A stretch of 64,000 bases of DNA, taken from Schistocephalus solidus. Taxonomy: Eukaryota > Platyhelminthes > Cestoda > Diphyllobothriidea > Diphyllobothriidae. This document shows positions 51,201-54,749 of the stretch, piece by piece (position 1 is the stretch's first letter; each line of letters opens with the position of its first letter). The stretch is taken from assembly GCA_017591395.1 (NCBI GenBank), contig WEDG01003295.1, forward strand, positions 124,001-188,000, written 5' to 3'. A model generated the notes under the pieces. The model was not told the origin of the DNA and made no database searches. It saw only the letters and a program-made list of their open reading frames with translations. A program made the position numbers and the translations under genes.

Positions 51201-53551
51201 GCCTACTGTTCACGTGCTCTCCTTTGGTTCTGACGTCCTGGCTGACGGTAGTGATGACGACAATGGTGCTAATGCTGATTTACTTGCAAGTTCAAACCGC
51301 TTTTTGCTCCCATTCTGCTTTCAAGGTGTCTGAATTCTGGTATTGCCCGCGCCTCCCGAGGCGCGATCCTTAAATATAAGGACAGGGGGGCGGAGAATCC
51401 AGAAGAGTGACAAATGTAGCGTGGTGTGCGTTTCTACGGCCTTCTGGTAGCTGAGATCTTTGGGTGGGGGGTGAAGTTATCTTCATGTGGTCAAGACAAA
51501 AGTATTAATCATATCTAAACAAGCATGTTGCTTCACCTTTCCCGTATGCAGACGAATGTTTGTGCCGCATTGCACTGCCGGCATCATCTCTGTCCGAACA
51601 CACTGCCTTTGCCAATTTTTCGGTAAGGCATCGGAATAGGACTCCTCTTCCCTCTGCCTTCTACCGTAGGATGGTCTTGCGCTAAATTTCAGGGGTATTG
51701 GGGTTAGGACATGGGAATAGTTACCCCATCCTGAAATTTAGTGCAAGACCACCATTACTGCGTGGGGTTCCTACTCCTGTGTCTTGCCCTTTTTCGTGTG
51801 CCGACTGACAGTCCTGTGGCTTCAGTTGAACTCTCCGTCTTAGTAGCATATTTTTAACACTCACTTTTAAGAACTGCTTACTAGTGTGCCCTTTTTGGTC
51901 GTCCGCTTTCATACTCCATGCAGTCGATATATTCGGTATATTCCTTTGAAATTCGATATTCTGTCTCCCTCAAAAATATTGATCTGACACGCAAGTAAAC
52001 CATGGACATACTGGTCACTGTCATGGGTGGTAACCAGTTTCGTAGAGAAACTCCCTAGAGCTTCCCTCTTTGCCTAGGGGCATTTCCTACATTCGCCAAT
52101 TTTGAATCCTTTTAGTTAATGAGCACGTAGTCAAAAAAGGTCTGAATCCCGACTTACAGAATTCCGACGATCTCTGTGTGAGCCTTTACCACGCGAAAAT
52201 TGATATCCAAGGTATCTAGATAAATGCTTATTGCTGTTTATAACTTTGTGGAATTCTAAGTCGTTTATACCAATGAACTTTTATTTGCACTCCTTCCACG
52301 ACTGCGAAAGCGCGTCTAAGTTTACATGGGTTTGAGATCCCCCTGAGATTCGATCAAGGTGTAGGGGGATTCTTTGCTACACAGCAGGCGTCACCCTATT
52401 CTTTAGGTTCCTGTTGACCGGCTCGGACAATCTACTGGTGCACGGGAAGGGACATTTAGATTGAGGTTGAGTTTCAATGCACATTCCTCACTGCAAAAAA
52501 ATATGGCTCGCTTGAGACTCGCACAGTGCGCTAAAAACCTTGGCTTGACAGGTCGCCAACTGAAGATTCAAGACAAACATCGCAGTCAGCCCAATGCATG
52601 CTTGTGTGGAGTGGCTGACTGGCGGACTGAGTTTCAGGCTGCAATGGCTCCTTCTTATCGTGGCTTCTATGGCACTGCCACTCTGTGGGATCCGAGCCAG
52701 GTGTGGTGGCACGCCCAGGGGCGGCTCCGGCCGCGCCAGTCATCTGCACCCTCCGGCCGCCGGTCTTCTCGACTCGGTCATGACAGATGAGATAGGAGAT
52801 GAGATAGGAGGAGAGAGAGAGAGCGAGAGCGGTAGGTGTTTTGCAAGTCTACTATCACTATAAACTACTTCACTCGTAAATCACCCTCCCTGGGGCATAG
52901 TGTACATAGTCGGAATCGACGGTTGATCTTTCAGGCGACTGGAATACTGACCACTTGAATGGTGTATAGTCGTTATTTCAGGAGGTGAACTCACAGCATT
53001 TATGTGCAACCGTTGTGATGGTGAACACCATTGCAGTGCATGACTTCGCGTGCGAATATTGCATCAACTTCTACTATTCTTGCTATAAAAAGCTCATAAC
53101 ACGTTCTTTTACTATTTTTTTGAAATTTAAGATCGTTTTTTTAGTTCTTGACATGTTTTCCTTCGTCCTACCTAATATTAGACTGCATTCAACCTTAATG
53201 CTGTGTTTATATGATTTCAGGGTCGCCAAAAATTATCGGATGAACATGATGACTTCGGAGAACCTAGCCATCGTCTTCACTCCCAGCCTCATGAGTTCCT
53301 CCTTCACTGATCCAACTAGCTGTCTTGAAGGGGCTAAATTTGAACAGGCCGTTGTGGAGCGCATGATATCTGACTACGCGCGGCTCTTTGAGTATCCCCC
53401 CACCGCCGCCTCTCCCTCGCCCTCTGCCACCGGAACCTGTTCGTCCTCCTCTAGCGATCTGGTGGACCGACAACGAAATCCAGAGCTTCTACAGGATCCT
53501 CGCTCAGCGACGCCTGCCCGTCAATCTAGTGCAGTTGCACAGAATTCCTAA
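4506..53551 (+). CDS. CHN: Chimaerin-type RacGAP (SH2-C1-RhoGAP), nine exons, N-terminus missing
   Basis: Chimaerins turn off Rac at membranes in response to diacylglycerol and tyrosine-kinase signals. Nine exons join in phase to give 772 residues, numbered here from the first whole codon. SH2 spans about 20-118, with the phosphotyrosine-binding arginine R54 in YLVRDC. A long Ser/Thr-rich linker runs to 462. C1 is 463-512, with all ligands at spacing H-12-C-2-C-13-C-2-C-4-H-2-C-7-C. RhoGAP runs from about 536 to 716, with arginine finger R562 (GVFRVPG), LPIPLITY and [12 protein letters not shown]. The tail of about 55 residues is Ser/Pro-rich. Human alpha2-chimaerin has 459 residues, so the extra length lies in the linker and tail. 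The first exon matches the vertebrate LYQLQQEAP stretch just before SH2, so only a short N-terminal exon should lie upstream. Domain order, motifs and phases make this very secure; exact splice sites are by eye. Confidence 0.93.
4711..4747 (+). other. 37-base intron inside the SH2 coding region
   Basis: The intron runs from GT at 4711 to AG at 4747, with a T-rich stretch before the acceptor (TTGTCTATAG). Removing it restores [15 protein letters not shown], which is collinear with the chimaerin SH2 domain. Reading through it instead gives a stop after 11 non-homologous residues. Introns this short are known in flatworm genes. Confidence 0.9.
4748..4946 (+). CDS. CHN: Chimaerin exon: SH2, second half
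   Basis: The exon completes an arginine codon and encodes [15 protein letters not shown], then [19 protein letters not shown] and [13 protein letters not shown]. These match the SH2 beta-sheet core and the DLVTDGLITLYIET region of vertebrate chimaerins. It ends in YYQ at a strong donor, CAA followed by GTAAGT at 4947, in phase 0. Confidence 0.92.
5443..5688 (-). mobile_element. LINE reverse-transcriptase C-terminal fragment (tentative)
   Basis: In intron 2, a minus-strand stretch of about 80 residues contains [14 protein letters not shown] and a PEQCFKW segment. This resembles the C-terminal 'RGDLIEAYKIL' region of LINE polyproteins. No other domain of the element is visible nearby. The rest of intron 2 (4947-5871) shows nothing recognisable. 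Confidence 0.4.
5872..6426 (+). CDS. CHN: Chimaerin exon: Ser/Thr-rich linker, part 1
   Basis: The acceptor is TCTCTTGCAG at 5862-5871. The exon is open in phase 0 for 185 residues and starts [14 protein letters not shown], echoing the GYTTLN region after SH2 in vertebrate chimaerins. The rest is low-complexity and Ser/Thr/Pro-rich, with RRQSVD and SRSQ-like segments that could be phosphorylation sites (inference). The donor is AAAG followed by GTAATT at 6427. No domain is recognised; vertebrate chimaerins have nothing of this length here. Confidence 0.85.
6427..7016. other. Start of intron 3, nothing recognised
   Basis: I see no coding homology or clear repeat on either strand. Confidence 0.4.
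7017..7185 (-). repeat. Solo 3' tail of the zinc-finger LINE, degraded
   Basis: A diverged copy of the terminal segment of the zinc-finger LINE. Recognisable pieces are the ACGCGTGAATTTGATGT block and the GCACTCTCTTTTC block, in the same order as in the long copy at 22909. Many substitutions suggest an old insertion. Confidence 0.5.
7640..7860. repeat. Intron-3 repeat, copy A
   Basis: It shares a block with two later stretches of intron 3: GGAGTATCTACC, then a CAGCGGCAGAACATCGG core, ACACGTGTCTGGGCT and a TGATGTATCGTACAACCC end. It corresponds to 8925-9120 in copy C. I place it tentatively with the 3' region of the neighbouring Penelope-like element. Confidence 0.6.
7925..8075. repeat. Intron-3 repeat, copy B
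   Basis: It contains AAAACACGTGTCTGGGCTAT, a TGTGTTGCCAATATGGTGTA segment and a TGTCCTGCCATTAGAAAA segment. These align with copy C at about 9055-9150 with few mismatches. The upstream TCTGCGTCTATGGACC matches 8874 in copy C. Confidence 0.6.
8465..8720 (-). repeat. Solo 3' tail of the zinc-finger LINE
   Basis: It starts with the shared terminus (AGTTCGACCGTCGATT near 8476) and runs through the GGTGCAGG, CTTGCGCGTGA and GATGTCAAGACAGAGTCAAG blocks found in the long copies. Homology fades after about 8720. A shared terminus with a variable inner end is what 5'-truncated reverse transcription produces. Confidence 0.7.
8868..9238. repeat. Intron-3 repeat, copy C, next to the Penelope-like fragment
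   Basis: The longest of the three copies; it combines the parts seen separately in copies A and B. It directly adjoins the end of the Penelope-like coding fragment at 9239, so it may be that element's 3' untranslated region. That link is inference from position. Confidence 0.55.
9239..9900 (-). mobile_element. Penelope-like element, C-terminal GIY-YIG endonuclease, decayed
   Basis: Read on the minus strand, a linker block ([14 protein letters not shown], then [15 protein letters not shown]) is followed by a GVFYRI and CSCGQSN segment, [22 protein letters not shown] and an ELLELWF region. This is the order of a Penelope-like GIY-YIG nuclease: zinc-coordinating CxC, YVGETGR, the EH helix and the late Glu helix. 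Two stops (after GVFYRI and after QSN) break the frame, so it is a dead fragment. The reverse-transcriptase part is absent. Confidence 0.8.
9901..10444. other. End of intron 3, nothing recognised except the acceptor
   Basis: The intron ends with a pyrimidine-rich acceptor, CTTTGCCCATTCAG, at 10431-10444. A minus-strand open stretch at 10190-10612 overlaps the next exon antisense and has no recognisable motif. Confidence 0.45.
10445..10984 (+). CDS. CHN: Chimaerin exon: linker part 2 and first part of C1
   Basis: The exon is open in phase 0 for 180 residues. The first 143 continue the Ser/Thr-rich linker, including a run of six serines and TPRSVAL. From residue 463 it encodes [17 protein letters not shown], then a [14 protein letters not shown] segment and TDCGFQ. 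This matches the typical diacylglycerol/phorbol-ester-binding C1 consensus, including the Pro, Gly and Gln (SQG) positions of the ligand groove. The donor is CAG followed by GTATGC at 10985. Confidence 0.93.
10985..11417. other. Start of intron 4, nothing recognised
   Basis: No coding homology or repeat was identified. Confidence 0.4.
11418..11600. repeat. Degenerate CCCTAA-like sequence
   Basis: Scattered CCTAACCCT, CTAACTCTAACCC and TTAACCTAAACCCC units lie within about 180 bases. They are irregular, so this is not a telomeric array. Similar sequence fills the inverted-repeat elements at 54355 and 59278. Confidence 0.5.
12421..14474 (-). mobile_element. RTE-like LINE nested in the CR1-like LINE
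   Basis: The minus-strand frame fragments follow the order of an RTE-like ORF. A linker ([18 protein letters not shown] to SAREDRNKY) spans 14474-14066. KIFAI and the RT finger appear near 13690. [11 protein letters not shown] (motif A), the GIRQGC region and [11 protein letters not shown] (motif C) lie at about 13520-13215, then YLG. The conserved end with RHAWRG stops at a TAG ending at 12459. The 3' end carries an AAGTA-rich tail abutting the CR1 sequence. It is 5'-truncated, interrupted by a Penelope-like block and frameshifted. Confidence 0.8.
13797..14050 (-). mobile_element. Penelope-like GIY-YIG block inside the RTE-like LINE
   Basis: The minus frame reads [33 protein letters not shown], then [11 protein letters not shown] and [13 protein letters not shown]. 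This is the same GIY-YIG domain as at 9239-9900, from a separate insertion. It sits between the RTE linker ([12 protein letters not shown]) and the RT start ([12 protein letters not shown]). Roughly a hundred residues of the RTE protein that should lie there are missing. Confidence 0.75.
15940..17065 (-). mobile_element. Badly decayed RTE-like LINE, endonuclease and linker
   Basis: Near 17035 the minus strand reads [13 protein letters not shown], then [15 protein letters not shown]. This matches the start of the endonuclease in the zinc-finger LINE (LAAWNVRS, then PERRTALVA). Near 16130-16030 [11 protein letters not shown] and [13 protein letters not shown] match that element's [20 protein letters not shown] linker. 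The sequence between is too mutated to follow. Confidence 0.55.
17066..20221. other. Unassigned part of intron 4
   Basis: Several open stretches of 60-95 codons occur on both strands (for example + 17493-17702, + 17761-18045, - 18036-18236, - 19353-19640). None shows a motif I recognise and none overlaps a convincing splice pair. They may be decayed mobile elements. Confidence 0.4.
20222..20234. repeat. Poly-C run
   Basis: Thirteen consecutive C bases. Confidence 0.9.
20235..21081. other. End of intron 4
   Basis: No homology was seen. The acceptor is TTCTTCTCTAG at 21071-21081. Confidence 0.5.
21082..21191 (+). CDS. CHN: Chimaerin exon: end of C1 and C1-GAP connector
   Basis: The exon encodes [13 protein letters not shown], supplying the last His and two Cys ligands of the C1 domain at the correct spacing. 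It continues [18 protein letters not shown], which aligns with the vertebrate KPDLKHVKKVYSCDLTTL. It ends in two bases of an arginine codon at GTAAGC (21192). Confidence 0.93.
21192..21729. other. Start of intron 5, nothing recognised
   Basis: No motif or repeat was identified on either strand. Confidence 0.4.
21730..22330 (+). repeat. Solo 3' tail of the zinc-finger LINE, diverged, opposite orientation
   Basis: This is the reverse complement of the 23000-23420 segment. Matching blocks include CTATAAACAGTCTCGCGCTTGG, GGAAGGCTGCCAACTGA, GGCTGCAATGGCTCCTTCTC and a CCGGTCGTCTTGACTC block. Indels and substitutions mark it as old. Confidence 0.65.
22331..22908. other. Unassigned part of intron 5
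   Basis: A + strand open stretch continues from the preceding tail to 22718. It contains hydrophobic residues but no recognisable domain. Confidence 0.4.
24461..25410 (-). pseudogene. Zinc-finger LINE copy 1: C-terminal C2H2 finger array
   Basis: Five fingers lie on the minus strand, each with the IGLVGHLR or MGLFGHMR helix. They are CPRCQRIF (about 25255-25185, ending in Cys rather than His), CTQCDRTF (24985-24905), CPHCPRAF (24860-24783), CPHCARNF (24660-24590, broken by a TGA at 24644) and a last finger (24550-24478) that has lost its CPHC pair. Ser/Thr/Pro-rich spacers separate fingers 1 to 2 and 3 to 4. The frame ends DNFR-stop at 24461. C2H2 fingers of this type bind nucleic acid. The array is continuous with the RT thumb upstream, so it belongs to the element and not to a host transcription factor. 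Confidence 0.85.
25411..27050 (-). pseudogene. Zinc-finger LINE copy 1: reverse transcriptase
   Basis: The minus strand shows [18 protein letters not shown] near 26840, [17 protein letters not shown] near 26700, the [17 protein letters not shown] block and [13 protein letters not shown] near 26540. Motif A is [11 protein letters not shown] near 26440, and the catalytic box is FADDCALN near 26090. The YLGSTMS and LLYGAETW thumb blocks and the [15 protein letters not shown] stretch lead into the fingers. Two or more frameshifts (around 26271 and 25900) and a decayed stretch after LLYGAETW break the protein. Confidence 0.85.
27051..28461 (-). pseudogene. Zinc-finger LINE copy 1: AP-type endonuclease and linker
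   Basis: The endonuclease has [30 protein letters not shown] (catalytic Glu), [17 protein letters not shown] near 27880 (Asp and Asn) and [10 protein letters not shown] near 27590 (terminal Asp-His). These are the hallmark residues of the nuclease that nicks the target for reverse transcription. The linker carries [20 protein letters not shown] and [18 protein letters not shown] frame break near 27960 separates the two halves. Many + strand ORFs here are antisense shadows. Confidence 0.85.
28921..29100 (-). repeat. Solo 3' tail of the zinc-finger LINE
   Basis: It starts at the common terminus (AGTTTGACCGTCAATTACGA) and covers the GACGGTGACTTGCGCGTGAT and GATGTCATGACAGAGTC blocks. It then stops abruptly at a CTA-rich tract. 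It lies just beyond the 5' end of copy 1. Confidence 0.7.
29105..29345. repeat. Imperfect CTA tract with attached repeat module, copy 1
   Basis: Interrupted CTA/TAC units (29105-29178) are followed by a module with GGAATCATGCCCCTTGAAGC. The module recurs at 30275-30410 after the long TAC array. Microsatellite and module therefore travel together. Confidence 0.7.
29575..30110 (+). mobile_element. CR1/Jockey-like endonuclease fragment
   Basis: The + strand reads [18 protein letters not shown] (catalytic Glu of the LINE endonuclease), then [12 protein letters not shown] and later [16 protein letters not shown]. That is the N-terminal order of a CR1-like endonuclease. Stops follow and no reverse transcriptase is attached. 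Confidence 0.7.
30172..30274. repeat. TAC trinucleotide microsatellite
   Basis: Roughly 34 TAC units with one extra A near 30250 as the only interruption. Confidence 0.95.
30275..30410. repeat. Repeat module after the TAC array, copy 2
   Basis: It matches 29174-29345: a TACTGCATA start, GGAATCATGCCCTTTGAAGC, then TCTAATAGATGGCTAGG. Substitutions are spread evenly. Confidence 0.65.
30562..30885 (-). pseudogene. Nucleotide-sugar transporter (SLC35A-type) exon or gene fragment
   Basis: SLC35A proteins carry UDP- or CMP-sugars into the Golgi. The minus strand from ATG at 30885 reads [15 protein letters not shown], then after a TGA stop [19 protein letters not shown]. It continues [15 protein letters not shown] and [10 protein letters not shown]. 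This matches the second and third membrane segments of the family (the STAVVMAEL and IYTLQNNLLYVA regions). Homology stops exactly at CAG followed by GTGGGT (donor-like), so an unspliced genomic fragment is likelier than a processed copy. The internal TGA and lack of further exons on the minus strand below suggest a broken fragment. A real antisense exon cannot be excluded. Confidence 0.65.
30886..31762. other. Region upstream of the transporter fragment, with a CCG run
   Basis: A CCG/CCA trinucleotide run lies at 31081-31111. A 151-codon minus-strand open stretch (31568-31113) has no motif I recognise. Confidence 0.45.
31763..31873. repeat. Foldback hairpin with TTAGGG in the loop
   Basis: The left arm (31763-31787) and right arm (31850-31873) are near-perfect inverted repeats built on ATACAGGTGAC and GTCACCTGTAT. 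The 62-base loop contains GGTTAGGGTTAGGGTTGG at 31806-31823. Arm sequence with GCTAAA/TTTAGC resembles the foldback at 51673-51750. Confidence 0.75.
31874..34455. other. Unassigned part of intron 5
   Basis: No gene was recognised. About 32385-32480 resembles a short, diverged zinc-finger-LINE tail in + orientation (CAGCCACTGTGTCC and TCCGGTCATCTTAACC blocks). A C-rich run lies near 33245, a CCG run near 33797 and a G-rich run near 34195. Open stretches in 33824-34189 overlap in several frames without motifs. Confidence 0.4.
34456..38744 (-). mobile_element. Zinc-finger LINE, copy 2, internally deleted
   Basis: It has the same order as copy 1: 5' UTR (38744 to about 38196), endonuclease ([10 protein letters not shown] from about 38196, DFNARV-like NDINARV near 37720), linker (37338-36928), RT start (36900-36450), fingers (about 36080-35324) and 3' UTR. 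At 36448/36449 the sequence jumps from the [13 protein letters not shown] region straight to the HLEQGLL-type region. About 960 bases present in copy 1 (25622-26578) are missing, which removes the RT palm with its catalytic aspartates. One finger is also damaged: HCPH runs directly into SFTYRMG. Confidence 0.85.
35324..36213 (-). pseudogene. Zinc-finger LINE copy 2: C-terminal finger array
   Basis: The minus frame reads [38 protein letters not shown], a finger that has lost its second Cys pair ([17 protein letters not shown]), and [17 protein letters not shown] last finger ends near the stop at 35324. Spacer sequences match copy 1. Independent damage in the two copies shows the intact ancestor had five fingers. 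Confidence 0.8.
38745..39774. other. Unassigned part of intron 5
   Basis: No coding homology was seen. The + open stretch at 38601-39011 begins inside the LINE 5' UTR and has no motif. Confidence 0.4.
39775..39915 (+). mobile_element. RTE-like LINE, extreme 3' end
   Basis: The + strand reads [17 protein letters not shown], then a TIRDIIEAG end with TAG at 39871-39873. GATCAGGCATGATCGCAGCC and an ACAAGTACAAGTAAGTA tail follow. The end and tail match the nested element at 12421, so this is a strongly 5'-truncated insertion of the same family. Confidence 0.85.
39925..40445 (-). repeat. Solo 3' tail of the zinc-finger LINE
   Basis: It contains the GGTGTCAAGACATAGTCAAG, CCATAAAGGCCACATTAAGG and GGCTGACCACACAGTCCGAG blocks and the segment ending GGGAGTGGGCGCATTG. 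It lacks the outermost 15-20 bases of the family terminus because it abuts the RTE tail directly. Confidence 0.7.
40446..41623. other. End of intron 5
   Basis: An acceptor-like CCCTTTAACAG at about 40486-40496 is followed by a 60-codon open stretch without homology. GGGTTCGAATTCC near 41509 resembles an internal Pol III B box and may be a SINE relic. The true acceptor is CTTTTTCCAG at 41614-41623. Confidence 0.4.
41624..41754 (+). CDS. CHN: Chimaerin exon: RhoGAP start with arginine finger
   Basis: The first G completes CGG (Arg). The exon encodes [18 protein letters not shown], then [19 protein letters not shown] and RIALDK. R562 in GVFRVPG is the arginine finger that GAPs insert into the Rac active site. 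It ends in one base of a split codon at GTAAGC (41755). Confidence 0.93.
41755..42879. other. Start of intron 6, nothing recognised
   Basis: No repeat or coding homology was identified. Confidence 0.4.
42880..43345 (-). repeat. Solo 3' tail of the zinc-finger LINE
   Basis: It has the GGGACAGTGACTTTCGCGTG, TGGAGCCATTGCAGCCTGAC and GATTAGTTGTCTGATG blocks in the same order as 22950-23440. It faces an oppositely oriented copy 225 bases away. Confidence 0.7.
43570..43885 (+). repeat. Solo 3' tail of the zinc-finger LINE, opposite orientation
   Basis: It is well preserved: GCTGCAATGGCTCCTTCTTA, ATGCCACTCCCACTCCGTGG, GGTCTTCTTGACTCTGTCAT and GCGCAAGTCACCGTCCCTGC. It ends CGAAATCGACGGTTGAACTA, the family terminus. 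It is the reverse complement of the start of copy 3 at 46119. Confidence 0.8.
43886..44274. other. End of intron 6
   Basis: Nothing was recognised. A pyrimidine-rich tract leads to the acceptor CACTGCCTCACAG ending at 44274. Confidence 0.5.
44275..44412 (+). CDS. CHN: Chimaerin exon: RhoGAP core
   Basis: The split GAT codon is followed by [18 protein letters not shown], then [19 protein letters not shown] and YPEFIEAV. It aligns with the vertebrate [20 protein letters not shown] region that packs against the GTPase switch. The longest + frame here (44017-44337) is a different frame and is spurious. It ends in one base at GTAAGT (44413). Confidence 0.93.
44413..45923. other. Intron 7
   Basis: A GGT/GTA-rich microsatellite lies at about 45618-45677. 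Nothing else was recognised. It ends in TTTTTTACCTTCTAG at 45923. Confidence 0.5.
45618..45677. repeat. GTA-rich imperfect microsatellite
   Basis: GGTGGTGG passes into interrupted GTAGTAGTA units over about 60 bases. Confidence 0.85.
45924..46035 (+). CDS. CHN: Chimaerin exon: RhoGAP middle
   Basis: It encodes [18 protein letters not shown], then [18 protein letters not shown], matching the vertebrate [21 protein letters not shown] helix. It ends in two bases of an arginine codon at GTGAAT (46036). Confidence 0.93.
46119..47668 (-). mobile_element. Zinc-finger LINE, copy 3, 5'-truncated
   Basis: It consists of the 3' UTR (46119-46983), a stop codon at 46984-46986 and the finger region up to about 47668. 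Homology ends abruptly just upstream of the fingers ([13 protein letters not shown] sequence). The surviving fingers include [19 protein letters not shown] and [11 protein letters not shown], the latter fused directly into a spacer so that an internal piece is lost. A family 3' terminus with a cut 5' end is typical of incomplete target-primed reverse transcription. Confidence 0.85.
47669..48799. other. Unassigned part of intron 8
   Basis: A GA run lies near 47818-47830. Between 48143 and 48659 three + frames stay open at once without a recognisable motif; I do not call a gene. Confidence 0.4.
48800..50050. other. AT-rich stretch of intron 8
   Basis: It is visibly richer in A and T than the flanks, with no long open frame and no recognised repeat. 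It contrasts with the GC-balanced retroelement blocks and may be older single-copy intron. Confidence 0.5.
50051..50809. other. Unassigned part of intron 8
   Basis: No recognisable homology was seen. Confidence 0.35.
50810..51093 (+). repeat. Solo 3' tail of the zinc-finger LINE, opposite orientation
   Basis: It carries CTGCGCCAGCCACCTGTGCC, a CCGGTCTTCTGGACTTGGTC block and GGGCAAGTCACCGTCC, and ends at GGTCGAACGCG. It is diverged. Confidence 0.65.
51673..51750. repeat. Foldback hairpin
   Basis: Arms of 21 bases (51673-51693 and 51730-51750) are complementary with one mismatch, built on GGTCTTGCGCTAAATTTCAGG. The 36-base loop contains GGGGTTAGG. The arm motif AATTTAGTGCAA also occurs inside the inverted-repeat element at 54355, so the two are probably related. 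Confidence 0.8.
51751..52469. other. Unassigned part of intron 8
   Basis: Nothing was recognised. Confidence 0.35.
52470..52930 (+). repeat. Solo 3' tail of the zinc-finger LINE, opposite orientation
   Basis: It contains the GGTCGCCAACTGAAG, GGCTGCAATGGCTCCTTCTT, a GTGGGATCCGAGCCAGGTGTG block and CCGGTCTTCTCGACTCGGTC, and ends in GGAATCGACGGTTGA. A GA-rich run (about 52785-52825) interrupts the inner part. Confidence 0.75.
53221..53551 (+). CDS. CHN: Chimaerin last exon: RhoGAP end and Ser/Pro tail
   Basis: The acceptor is TATGATTTCAG at 53210-53220. The exon encodes [19 protein letters not shown], then [28 protein letters not shown], and a tail ([14 protein letters not shown] to AVAQNS) before TAA at 53549-53551. 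[12 protein letters not shown] holds the Asn that stabilises the GAP-Rac complex in the family. Vertebrate chimaerins stop soon after the position of LFEY, so the tail of about 55 residues is extra. A further splice in the tail cannot be excluded. Confidence 0.9.
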
Positions 53552-54354
53552 GACCTACGCCCTCACAACTGCTGCCCCAGCTGTCCTGTCTTGTCTTCTT
53601 TTGAGGTCCCCCCATCCTTTACATCTGATGCTCGCGTGCGGGTCTCCCTGCCGCTCATCCCCACGTTCCTTTCTACCTCAGGTCACCATGGCACTGACAT
53701 CTTACCGGAATCCTGAATTCCATCTTCCCAATCACTGGGATTCCAATGTTGTGCTCCCTCGTCCTACTCCCTCTCTTGTTCTACTCCTTGATGCCCTTGC
53801 CCTGTGTGGGTTGCTGAAGATGTTTGTAGTCTTTCAAATTACGCCACTCTCCCCAATCCTGCCACCAGTTTGAGCAGGGGCGGGGAGGCAGAGGTGTTTT
53901 ACGACTAATTTTTAAATTCCTTCCTTACCAACATGTTTGTCTTAACGTAGAAGATCAACTTATGCCTGTGCTTGTATGCGCACCGAGGCTTCCCCCTTTA
54001 TCCTGCCCGCTCCGGTTTCCCTTGTTAATCTACCAACTGCAATGGTTATTACAGCTCTGTTTTCCGAAGAAAGCGCCCCCAACGCTGTGGTGTTTTTCGC
54101 CCCGCCCCCCTCCCGACACTCACGCCTCCCTCTCTCTCTCTGTCCTAGTCGGTCTCAGAATTCTCTTTGAGAAGCAAGAATTTTATTCTACAACTACAGC
54201 AAAACTAATTTTTTAAACGAAGAACCGACGGAAACAGCTGCCATTTTTGATTATTTCCTCTACGTATATCCTATTTGCCTAATGTGTTGATTAAATCTGT
54301 CCTACTTCATGGCTTTGAGACTTTCATTTCTAAAATTCACTGGAAATATTTTCT
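53552..54354 (+). other. CHN: Probable 3' untranslated region of chimaerin
   Basis: Only overlapping proline-rich frames without motifs follow the stop. No canonical AATAAA was seen; ATTAAA at about 54291 is a possible polyadenylation signal. The region ends at the inverted-repeat element. Confidence 0.4.
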
Positions 54355-54741
54355 GTTAGGGATGCCTTGTATGGCCGCCTAAGCCGGACACGGGGATAGG
54401 AACCGTACCGCGCACTTAAACTAGGTGGCCTCACGGTAAATTTCAGGAAGGGTAAATATACCCGTGGCCTAAGGCTAACGCTAACCCTAATATGAAACCA
54501 AGCTGTCACCTTTATATTAATGCTGGCCCTAGCCTAAAGCGGAACCCTACATTTAATATGATAAATACCTTCACCCTTGGCCTACTCATTACCCTAACCC
54601 AAAGTCTTACCTTAACCTCAAACTCGACCCTCACCTTAATGCTAAGCGTATTTTCCTTGGAATTTAGTGCAAAACCACAGGTATTGTGGACGGTTCCTTT
54701 TCCGGTGTCCTGTTTAGGCGGCCATACAAAGCATCCTTGCC
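54355..54741. mobile_element. Non-autonomous terminal-inverted-repeat element, copy 1
   Basis: Inverted ends of about 46 bases face each other: AGGGATGCCTTGTATGGCC on the left (from 54358) and GGCCATACAAAGCATCC on the right. Both continue into GGACAC and GGAACCGT blocks. The interior is full of degenerate CCCTAA units and has no coding capacity. Flanking TATTTTCT (54347-54354) and TATTTTCC (54742-54749) look like an 8-base target duplication with one mismatch. Confidence 0.8.
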
Positions 54742-54749
54742 TATTTTCC

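Noticed and set aside
53388..53873. 161-codon proline-rich + ORF overlapping the last chimaerin exon
   Set aside because: It is an alternative frame of the Ser/Pro tail and has no homology or splice support.
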